From: an uncultured Nannocystaceae bacterium
GTDB lineage: Bacteria; Myxococcota_A; Polyangia; Nannocystales; Nannocystaceae
DNA: 6,530 nucleotides
Direction: 5' to 3'
NCBI GenBank assembly: GCA_938084085.1
Contig: CALKDV010000250.1
Coordinates: 1 to 6,530, forward strand
Shown: in pieces, positions 1-5,951 of the stretch
Position numbering within the stretch: position 1 is the stretch's first letter
How the letters are laid out: each line of letters begins with the position of its first letter
Program-made: the position numbers and the translations under genes
The notes under the pieces: generated by a model
What the model saw: the letters and a program-made list of their open reading frames with translations, nothing else
Told to the model about the DNA's origin: nothing
The model's database searches: none

Positions 1-1
1 C

Positions 2-943
2 ATCGCCGCGGACATCGAGCCGATCATCGATATCTCGCAACGTGTGGGCATGCCCATCGAGGTCACGGCCTTTATCGGATCGAGCCCCATTCGGGCCTAC
101 ACCGAGAACTGGGAGACGGATCGGCTGGTGCGTCACACACGCGAGGCGATGTCACTCGTGGTCAAACATGGGCTCCCTGCCTCGTTTGTCACCGAGGACA
201 CCACGCGCTCGCATCCCGACACGCTCGATCGCTTGTTCCGCACGGCGCTCGAGGCGGGGGCGACGAGGTTGGTGCTGTGCGACACGGTCGGGCACGCCAC
301 TCCGGATGGGCTGCGAAACCTGGTGGGCTTCACCCAAGGGTTGTTGCGCTCCATGGATCTCCAAGACCAGGTTGAGCTTGATTGGCACGGCCACAACGAT
401 CGCGGTCTCGCGCTGCCACTCGCAATTCTCGCCTTCGAATTGGGCGTCGATCGTGTTCACGGGTGTGCGCTCGGAATCGGGGAGAGGGTCGGGAACACCT
501 CCATGGATTTGTTGCTGCTGAATCTCGATTTGCTGGGTCAGCTGGACCCCAAGCGGCATGATCTCTCGCGTCTCGTCGAGTACGTCTCCAAGGTCTCCTC
601 GTACACCGGGGTGCCGATTCACCCGAGCTACCCGTTGTCGGGGGAGGACGCGTTCCGCACCGCGACGGGGGTCCACGCAGCGGCGATCATCAAGGCGCAG
701 CGTCGGGGCGACCGCGAGCTCGCGGATCGGGTGTACTCCTCGGTTCCAGCCCGGCGCTATGGGCGAGCTCAGGTCATCGAGGTGGGGCACTACAGCGGCC
801 GCTCCAACGTCATCTGCTGGTTGTCAGAGCGAGGGATGGAGCCCGACGACGCCGTCGTCGATGCTATTTTGGGAGTCGCCAAAAAGAGCGACCACACCAT
901 GACTGAGACGGAGATCCGCGACGTGATCTCTGGGCTTGGCTAG
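2..943 (+). CDS. 2-isopropylmalate synthase-like protein (LeuA/LeuA2 family), 5' end missing
   Basis: The reading frame is open to the left edge of the window, so the N-terminus, with the first part of the TIM barrel, is missing. A GTG at 44 is internal and should not be taken as the start. Visible family motifs are an E-D-x-x-R segment at 194-208, the metal-binding HGHND at 386-400, the GIGERVGN signature at 473-496, and a TGVHAAAIIKA segment near 665-697. The family condenses acetyl-CoA with a 2-oxoacid; the expected reaction here is 2-oxoisovalerate to 2-isopropylmalate, the first committed step of leucine synthesis, in the cytoplasm. After the subdomain containing the E-V-G-x-x-S-G-x-S-N-V-type motif (about 778-816) the protein ends soon after, with no room for the roughly 120-residue C-terminal leucine-sensing domain of classical LeuA. 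Homocitrate or citramalate synthase are alternatives that cannot be excluded without the N-terminus. Family assignment is firm; exact substrate is inferred. Confidence 0.85.
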   Translation: MAADIEPIIDISQRVGMPIEVTAFIGSSPIRAYTENWETDRLVRHTREAMSLVVKHGLPASFVTEDTTRSHPDTLDRLFRTALEAGATRLVLCDTVGHATPDGLRNLVGFTQGLLRSMDLQDQVELDWHGHNDRGLALPLAILAFELGVDRVHGCALGIGERVGNTSMDLLLLNLDLLGQLDPKRHDLSRLVEYVSKVSSYTGVPIHPSYPLSGEDAFRTATGVHAAAIIKAQRRGDRELADRVYSSVPARRYGRAQVIEVGHYSGRSNVICWLSERGMEPDDAVVDAILGVAKKSDHTMTETEIRDVISGLG

Positions 944-950
944 CGCCCAG
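930..950. terminator. possible stem-loop at the convergent gene ends
   Basis: A perfect 6-base inverted repeat, CTGGGC (930-935) and GCCCAG (945-950), encloses a 9-base loop and spans the TAG stop of the leuA-like gene at 941-943. A competing 4-base stem, GCCC (945-948) with GGGC (952-955), overlaps it. Neither is followed by a T-run on either strand, so this is not a standard intrinsic terminator. It sits where a bidirectional terminator would be expected, between two genes whose stops are 13 bases apart. A chance repeat in GC-rich DNA is quite possible. Confidence 0.25.
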
Positions 951-956
951 CGGGCC

Positions 957-2531
957 CTACCACAGCACCTTCATCGCTTTACGGCACTCTCGGGCGAGCG
1001 CGTCAAAGAGCGTCGGGTCCTCCCAGGTTCGGGGGATCGTTGCCCGCTGGCCGGGGACGTTCTTGGGGACGATTCGAATCGCGACCTGGAGGGGAAATAC
1101 GTCCCCTCTCGACCACTGCTGCGCCCGGATCTCTGGAGTGGAGAGTTCGATCCAACCCACCGACGGATCTTTGCCCCACGTTAGAAACTGGAGCTTGGGC
1201 GCGGGGAGATCGGGGCGGCTAGTCCCCGACCACAGCACGAGGCCCGGACGGGCTGTGCCCTCCTTGAGGCGAAACATGGCCGGCATGACCAGAGTGTCCG
1301 AGCCAAGCGGCGCTCGGTCGCCAAGCGCGACGCACGGCCGATCTTGAGGTGCGCCTCGGGCGGTCGTGAGCATCGCCCCCGCGGATTCACGGAGAACGTC
1401 GTCGACCCCGAGCGAGGAGAGGAGGGGCCCGTTAACCTTGGTCTTCGTGGCGACGAAGGAGGGCGCCTTCGATTCGGAGGAGGCGTCGTCCTCGACGCGC
1501 ACCCGTGGCTGCAATCTTATGGGGGTCCACGTCAGCGAGGCCACGTTCAGTCTCCAGAGATGTCCAAGCTGCGCCTGCGCCCGCGGCCCGCCGAGGACCA
1601 GCGTCGAGGGAGCGTCCTCTTGTTCGAGCAGACTCATGCATGAGGCGTTCTTCTCTAGCGCGTGCTCCGCCGGGGGGAATTGCTCGAGGGGAGCGGGCTC
1701 GCCGTCCTCGGTCAGCGGGGCGGCGTAGCAAAAGCGTTGGAGGCGCCCATGAGAACGCAAAACATAGATGAAGTGCGCGTCTCCGATGACCGCCAGGGGG
1801 GCCAAGGGACCCGCGTCAGCCCGAGGGAACCAGGCTTGATCGATCCGCAGGTCTGAGTGTGTGACTGCGACCCCACCGTCTCTCGCGGCGAGCAGGGCGC
1901 GACCGTTCGAGGTGAGCCCGACGCGATCAATGATCTCCGTGTCTTGAAAGATCGGGCTGGTCTCCTTAAATTTGAGTTGGCCGTAGCCTGAGGGGTGATG
2001 GGGATCGACCACCCAAGCGTTCGTCTTGCCGTTGGTGAAGATGGCTCGTTCGTCGGCGGTCGCGATGAGCGAGGTCACCTCTCCCTCGGACGCTTTGCGG
2101 CGGTGAGACTCGGTGTCAGTCTCTAGGTTCCAGAGCAGCTGTCCGTTGGAGCCAGCTCCACACAGCAGGTCGGGCCGTAGCAGGCAGACCTTGTCGACGA
2201 ACCCAGAGAGCTTGGAGCCGAGCTTGGTCAGCTGCTCTCCCCACGAGCTCCCCTCGTGCAGCAGATTCCCGCCGATCCAAAGTTGGCCGGACAGGTTCTC
2301 GGTGAGGCTCGGTCGACGGGTGGGCAACGCAATGCGTCGTTGGATGGAGAGATCCTTGCTCTGGACCACGCAGACCTCGTAGGGGAGGACGACGAGGAGA
2401 CGCTTGAGATCCCGGCTCACCGTGATCTCAAGGGGGCTGTCGTCAAGATCGAGCCCATCACGGAGTTGACCTCCAACGACGGTGCGTCGGTTGCCGACTT
2501 TTCTGCGGGTGGTGGGTGTTCGCCTCGCCAC
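957..2531 (-). CDS. hypothetical protein, beta-propeller-like, 524 aa
   Basis: I do not recognise this protein. Residues about 30-340 show a pattern typical of beta-propeller blades: short hydrophobic strands alternating with G/N/D turns, and segments such as L-L-C-G-A-G-S-N-G-Q-L-L-W-N-L (residues 122-136), L-A-A-R-D-G-G-V-A-V (214-223) and G-H-L-W-R-L-N-V (323-330). Residues about 341-380 are polar and Ser/Glu/Lys-containing, probably a linker. A C-terminal part (about 385-524) is unassigned. There is no signal peptide or membrane segment, so a cytoplasmic location is likely. The start given is GTG at 2531; an in-frame TAG at 2541-2543 allows nothing further upstream, and no Shine-Dalgarno sequence precedes it. 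That weak start, together with the adjacent out-of-frame ATG at 2649, raises the possibility that the true N-terminus lies in another frame. It is the last minus-strand gene before the convergent leuA-like gene. The coding frame is firm; the propeller fold is an inference from sequence texture. Confidence 0.8.
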   Translation of the reverse strand: MARRTPTTRRKVGNRRTVVGGQLRDGLDLDDSPLEITVSRDLKRLLVVLPYEVCVVQSKDLSIQRRIALPTRRPSLTENLSGQLWIGGNLLHEGSSWGEQLTKLGSKLSGFVDKVCLLRPDLLCGAGSNGQLLWNLETDTESHRRKASEGEVTSLIATADERAIFTNGKTNAWVVDPHHPSGYGQLKFKETSPIFQDTEIIDRVGLTSNGRALLAARDGGVAVTHSDLRIDQAWFPRADAGPLAPLAVIGDAHFIYVLRSHGRLQRFCYAAPLTEDGEPAPLEQFPPAEHALEKNASCMSLLEQEDAPSTLVLGGPRAQAQLGHLWRLNVASLTWTPIRLQPRVRVEDDASSESKAPSFVATKTKVNGPLLSSLGVDDVLRESAGAMLTTARGAPQDRPCVALGDRAPLGSDTLVMPAMFRLKEGTARPGLVLWSGTSRPDLPAPKLQFLTWGKDPSVGWIELSTPEIRAQQWSRGDVFPLQVAIRIVPKNVPGQRATIPRTWEDPTLFDALARECRKAMKVLW

Positions 2532-2649
2532 CCGAAGAGCCTACCAGATCCGAGGCGCATTCCGCCTTGATCTGCGCCATAAACTGCGCACGAATCTTGC
2601 GGATCACGGCCCGAAATGCCGAGGTCCTCCACCGGATCTCTCGTCTCAT
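2458..2649 (-). CDS. possible small ORF, or frameshifted N-terminus of the 524-aa protein (63 aa)
   Basis: The ATG at 2647-2649 overlaps the TGA stop of the upstream 205-aa gene (ATGA), a common arrangement for translational coupling. The first 37 or so codons have about 70% G/C in third positions and encode a plausible, mostly helical, basic sequence (MRREIRWRTSAF, then I-R-K-I-R-A-Q-F-M-A-Q-I-K). The later part, rich in H, P, R, T and Q, looks less like real protein. It runs 74 bases into the 524-aa gene, one base out of register. Removing a single base within 2458-2543, for example in the TTTT run at 2499-2502 (AAAA on the coding strand), would join it to the 524-aa frame. It may be an independent small protein, the displaced start of the next gene, or spurious. 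No Shine-Dalgarno is visible. Confidence 0.3.
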   Translation of the reverse strand: MRREIRWRTSAFRAVIRKIRAQFMAQIKAECASDLVGSSGGEANTHHPQKSRQPTHRRWRSTP

Positions 2650-3263
2650 CCGGGGGCGTGGCCAGGCCGAGTGAGCGGGGAGGTCGCCAGAAGTTCCTCG
2701 TCGGAGATCTCTGGTTTGAGCCCCTGAAGCGGCTCAAACAACGATAGCGCGCGGGCGAGGAATCGATCTTCCGCATCCCACTGCTTGTCGATGCCGCGAA
2801 ACAGGGTTGCGAATCGATCGAAGGCGTCTCGGATGCGATCACCACCCCCGTCGTTCATCGGAGGGATCTTCGTGAGTCGCTCGCGGAGGCTGTCCAGTCG
2901 CGGCTCGACCTCCAGGCTGCGCAGCTCGATCGCGATTTTTGGCTCGAAGGGCGAGGGGAGTTCGTACGTGGTTTGAAAAAGTCGACCGACCGCCCCGAAG
3001 TGTCCCGCCGCCAATGGCCAGCATGCGTCGACCATCGCCATGCTCCCGATGATGACGTGGGCGCTGATGGGGCACCAGCGGGCCGAGCAGCGGGCGAGGG
3101 TGTCATCGTGCTGTCGAACCCAGCGCACCGTGCCCGTATTTCCCAGTCGCGCCACGACGTGCCGGAGTGCGGGGATACGGTAGCCACGCTCATGCTCCAG
3201 CGCGGCGCTCAACGCGTCCGCGAACAGGGCGCCGTGTGCGATAGATTGCTCGGAGGACTTCAT
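2646..3263 (-). CDS. hypothetical protein, 205 aa
   Basis: I cannot assign a family. The frame starts with ATG (3261-3263) and ends with TGA (2646-2648). Its codons are mostly G/C-ending, as in its neighbours, which supports it as a real gene. Residues 1-50 look alpha-helical. Residues about 66-97 are moderately hydrophobic (I-S-A-H-V-I-I-G-S-M-A-M-V-D-A) but broken by charged and polar residues, so a membrane span is unlikely. Residues 110-180 are charged and helical, with E-x-x-L-x-x-L spacing that suggests a helical bundle. There are three cysteines (59, 64, 81); C59 and C64 are spaced C-x4-C, with no clear metal-site pattern. No signal peptide is seen. The bases before the ATG are C-rich with no Shine-Dalgarno, so the start is less certain than the frame. 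It lies 66 bases after lpd on the same strand, and its stop overlaps an ATG (ATGA) of the next frame. Confidence 0.7.
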   Translation of the reverse strand: MKSSEQSIAHGALFADALSAALEHERGYRIPALRHVVARLGNTGTVRWVRQHDDTLARCSARWCPISAHVIIGSMAMVDACWPLAAGHFGAVGRLFQTTYELPSPFEPKIAIELRSLEVEPRLDSLRERLTKIPPMNDGGGDRIRDAFDRFATLFRGIDKQWDAEDRFLARALSLFEPLQGLKPEISDEELLATSPLTRPGHAPG

Positions 3264-3294
3264 GGTGAGGCAGGGAGGGGGGGACGCGCGGCGG

Positions 3295-3315
3295 CGGTCC
3301 TCCCTTCAGGGACCG
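3295..3315 (-). terminator. GC-rich inverted repeat between lpd and the unknown gene
   Basis: CGGTCC (3295-3300) and GGACCG (3310-3315) form a perfect 6-base stem with a 9-base loop, about 14 bases after the lpd stop on the minus strand. An alternative inner hairpin, TCCC-TGAA-GGGA, shares its bases. The sequence after it on the minus strand is C-rich, not T-rich, so it is not a canonical Rho-independent terminator. It may attenuate read-through, stabilise the sucAB-lpd mRNA 3' end, or be chance. Confidence 0.3.
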
Positions 3316-3329
3316 AACGACGACCAGAC

Positions 3330-4733
3330 TCAGCGGTGGATGACGCGACCACCGACGTCCAACGCGGCCTCTTTAACGACCTCTGCCAACGTGGGGTGTG
3401 CGTGGACGCTCCTTGCAATATCCTCCGCGCTCGCGGAGAACTCCACCGCGAGGGCGAGCTCTGCGATGAGCGCCCCAGCACGTGGACCAACAATTTGGGC
3501 GCCGAGGATTCGATCGGTGGTTTCGTGGGCGATGATCTTAACGAGCCCCTCGGTCTCCCCTAACGCCTTCGCGCGTCCGTTGGCGGCGAAGGGAAAGGTG
3601 CCGGCCTTGATCGGTATGCCCTCGCGTTCACACTCCGCGGACGTCCGGCCCAGGTTTGCGACCTCGGGGTGTGTGTAAATTACGCCAGGGATCGCCGCGT
3701 AGTTCACGTGCGGTACGAGTCCCGTCATGGCCTCGACGGCTGCGATCCCCTCCTCCTCCGCCTTGTGAGCGAGCATCGGTCCCGCGATGACGTCGCCGAT
3801 GGCCCACACCTGCGGCACGTTGGTCTTGAAGCCCGCGTCGACACGGACGCGACCTCGCTCATCGAGCTCGAGCCCGACGGTGTCGCATCCCAGTCCATCG
3901 GTGTACGGCCTCCGGCCTACGGCGACGAGGACCTTGTCTGCGGTGAGGGTCTCTTGCGTACCGTCTCGCTCCATGGACACCTCCACGCCACCCTCATGCA
4001 CCGTCGTACCGGTGACCTTGACACCGAAATGCATGTCGAGGCCCTGCTTTTTGAATATCTTTGCGGCCGTCTTGGACACCTCAGCATCGAGGAAGGGCAG
4101 GAAGGTGGGCAGGTACTCCAAGATCGTGACCTTCGCGCCGAGTCTCGCCCAGACGGAGCCCATTTCGAGACCGATCACGCCCGCGCCGATCACGACCAGA
4201 TGGGCCGGGACCTCGTCGAAGCACAGCGCCTCGGTGCTCGTGACGACGTGCTCCCCATCGAGGGTTACGCCCGGGATAGAGATGGGGGTCGAGCCCGTCG
4301 CGAGGAGGATGTGTTTCGTCTGGAGCGTGCGGCTCACCTCCCCTGAATCGGTGAGGACCTCGACCGCGCCGGGGCCCGCGAGTCGTCCCAACCCCTGTAC
4401 CCGATCGACATTGTTTTTCTTGAACAAAAAATCGACGCCGCCCGTGAGTTGCTTGACGATGCTGTCCTTGCGTTTGAGCATCTTCTTCAGATCGAGCTCC
4501 ACACCCGACACCTTCACACCGTGGGTGGCGAGTCCTCGCTTTGCCTGTGCGAAGCGCTCGGAGGACTCGAGCAGGGCCTTGCTAGGGATGCACCCCACGT
4601 TGAGGCAGGTGCCCCCGAGGGTGGGGTCTTTCTCGATACACGCGGTCCGCATGCCAAGCTGCGCGGCGCGAATCGCCGCCACGTATCCGCCGGGGCCGCT
4701 TCCAATAACAACGAGGTCGTAGGGGTCTGACAT
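3330..4733 (-). CDS. lpd: dihydrolipoyl dehydrogenase (E3)
   Basis: This FAD-dependent flavoenzyme reoxidises the dihydrolipoyl group on E2 and passes electrons to NAD+, as E3 of the 2-oxoglutarate dehydrogenase complex and possibly of other 2-oxoacid dehydrogenases. At 467 residues it has the normal family length. Visible features are the FAD-binding GSGPGG at residues 11-16, the redox disulfide in GGTCLNVGCIPSK (C43 and C48), the ATG motif at 145-147, the NAD-binding GAGVIG at 183-188, the second FAD contact AIGD at 311-314, and the C-terminal dimerisation domain ending in HAHPTLAE with the catalytic pair H446 and E451. All key residues are present. Its ATG follows the sucB stop by 3 bases, and a strong GGAGG lies within the last sucB codons. 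This tight packing points to a dedicated E3 for this complex and to translational coupling. Confidence 0.98.
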   Translation of the reverse strand: MSDPYDLVVIGSGPGGYVAAIRAAQLGMRTACIEKDPTLGGTCLNVGCIPSKALLESSERFAQAKRGLATHGVKVSGVELDLKKMLKRKDSIVKQLTGGVDFLFKKNNVDRVQGLGRLAGPGAVEVLTDSGEVSRTLQTKHILLATGSTPISIPGVTLDGEHVVTSTEALCFDEVPAHLVVIGAGVIGLEMGSVWARLGAKVTILEYLPTFLPFLDAEVSKTAAKIFKKQGLDMHFGVKVTGTTVHEGGVEVSMERDGTQETLTADKVLVAVGRRPYTDGLGCDTVGLELDERGRVRVDAGFKTNVPQVWAIGDVIAGPMLAHKAEEEGIAAVEAMTGLVPHVNYAAIPGVIYTHPEVANLGRTSAECEREGIPIKAGTFPFAANGRAKALGETEGLVKIIAHETTDRILGAQIVGPRAGALIAELALAVEFSASAEDIARSVHAHPTLAEVVKEAALDVGGRVIHR

Positions 4734-4736
4734 TTT

Positions 4737-5939
4737 CTATACCTCCAACATCAGTCGACGGGGATCTTCGATGGATGCCTTGATGTCGACGAGGAACTGC
4801 ACGGCCTCGCGGCCGTCGACGATGCGGTGGTCGTAGGACAGCGCGAGATACATGATGGGCCGAATCTCCACCTTGCCGTTCACCGCCACGGGCCGCTCGA
4901 CGATATTGTGGAGCCCGAGGATTCCACTTTGGGGTGGATTCAAAATCGGCGTGGAGAGCATGGAACCGTAGATCCCGCCGTTGCTGATGGTGAACGTGCC
5001 TCCCGTGAGGTCGGCGATCGTGAGCCTGTTGCTGGTCGCGAGCCCCGCGAGGCGCCCGATCTCGCGCTCAATATCCGCGAAGGAGCGCGCGTCGGCGTCT
5101 CGAACCACCGGGACAACGAGCCCCTTGCCGCCTCCGACGGCGACGCCGATGTCGTAGTGATCTTTGTAGATGATCTCGTCTCCGTCGATTTCCGCGTTGA
5201 CGGCCGGAGAGGATCGCAGCGCCTTCACGACCGCCTTCACGAAGAAAGACATAAAGCCGAGTTTGACGCCGTGTTTGTCGAGGAATTGATTCTTATAGGC
5301 CTTGCGCAGGGCCATCACCTCCGACATGTCGCACTCGTTAAAGGTGGTGAGAATTGCGGCTTCTTGCTGCGCGCCGACGAGTCGCTCCGCGATGCGCTTG
5401 CGCAGGGGGGTCATGCGCACGCGCTCCTCCCGTTCACCTGGGCTGGTGGGCGTGGTGGTTGCAGCGGGGCCCGCCGAGGCAGCCGAGGTGCTCGACGCGC
5501 GCATGACATCCTCTTTGAGGACCCGGCCACCGCGTCCGGTACCTGCGACCGTCGCAGGATCGACGCCTCGACGTTGTCCCTCGGCGCGCGCGGCGGGCAT
5601 GACGTCCGCGACAGCCGCGGGCGCGGCAGTGGACGCCGGCGGACCGGCGTCGGTGGCCGAGGGGGCAGGGGAGGGCGCGCTGGCCGGCGGTGAGGCGTCG
5701 GCGTCGATGGTAGCGATGAGCGCCCCGACGTTGACTGTGGCGCCTTCGTCTCCCACCTGCTCGACGAGGACCCCCGCGGACGGCGCCGGGATCTCCACTG
5801 TGATTTTGTCAGTCTCAAGCTCGACGATGGGGTCGTCGGCGTTGACGTACTCTCCGACGCCGCGCAACCACGTGGCGATGATGGCCTCGGTGATCGACTC
5901 GCCGAGCTCTGGAACTTTGACCTGATTAAGTTGGGGCAT
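4737..5939 (-). CDS. sucB: dihydrolipoyllysine-residue succinyltransferase (E2 of 2-oxoglutarate dehydrogenase)
   Basis: This is the core of the 2-oxoglutarate dehydrogenase complex. It carries the succinyl group from E1 on a swinging lipoyl arm, transfers it to CoA, and presents dihydrolipoate to E3. Domains in order: one lipoyl domain (about residues 5-80) with the lipoylated lysine K45 in ETDKITVE; an Ala/Pro/Ser-rich linker (82-111); the peripheral subunit-binding domain (about 112-147, with the G-T-G-x-G-G-R-V-L-K-E-D-V motif); a second flexible linker (148-170); and the catalytic core (about 171-400) with H371 and D375 in HRIVDG. The RMTPLRKRIAERL and LTTFNECDMS segments are typical of the succinyl-transferring SucB type, not the acetyl-transferring AceF type. 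At 400 residues the length is normal. The ATG at 5939 follows the sucA stop by 12 bases, with AGGA at 5944-5947, 4 bases before it (short but usable spacing). Confidence 0.97.
   Translation of the reverse strand: MPQLNQVKVPELGESITEAIIATWLRGVGEYVNADDPIVELETDKITVEIPAPSAGVLVEQVGDEGATVNVGALIATIDADASPPASAPSPAPSATDAGPPASTAAPAAVADVMPAARAEGQRRGVDPATVAGTGRGGRVLKEDVMRASSTSAASAGPAATTTPTSPGEREERVRMTPLRKRIAERLVGAQQEAAILTTFNECDMSEVMALRKAYKNQFLDKHGVKLGFMSFFVKAVVKALRSSPAVNAEIDGDEIIYKDHYDIGVAVGGGKGLVVPVVRDADARSFADIEREIGRLAGLATSNRLTIADLTGGTFTISNGGIYGSMLSTPILNPPQSGILGLHNIVERPVAVNGKVEIRPIMYLALSYDHRIVDGREAVQFLVDIKASIEDPRRLMLEV
4742..4746 (-). promoter_or_regulatory. ribosome binding site of lpd, inside the end of sucB
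   Basis: GGAGG on the minus strand lies 8 bases before the lpd ATG and overlaps the last sense codons of sucB. It is the best Shine-Dalgarno in the window. It fixes the lpd start and fits coupled translation of E2 and E3. Confidence 0.85.
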
Positions 5940-5951
5940 GATGTCCTGGGT

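Noticed and set aside
152..790. 212-residue open frame on the minus strand opposite the leuA-like gene
   Set aside because: The plus-strand frame carries all LeuA-family motifs; this one shows no domain and has shadow composition.
2760..2825. Repeated GAATCGATC words within the 205-aa gene
   Set aside because: They arise from recurring D-R-F codons (gat cga ttc) read on the minus strand, in one shared frame; they are not a structured repeat array.
2417..2845. 142-residue minus-strand frame spanning the junction of the 205-aa and 524-aa genes
   Set aside because: It overlaps both better-supported frames in a third register, with low-complexity P/S/R composition and no start context.
2973..3563. 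196-residue plus-strand frame across the 3' end of lpd and the start of the 205-aa gene
   Set aside because: It lies antisense to certain lpd coding sequence and has the R/G/D/A-rich composition of a shadow.
3787..4722. 311-residue open frame on the plus strand opposite lpd
   Set aside because: Serine-, proline- and arginine-rich shadow of lpd; lpd has every catalytic motif on the other strand.
4827..5693. 288-residue open frame on the plus strand opposite sucB
   Set aside because: Composition (R, G, D, H rich) and its antisense position to a fully recognisable E2 mark it as a high-GC shadow.
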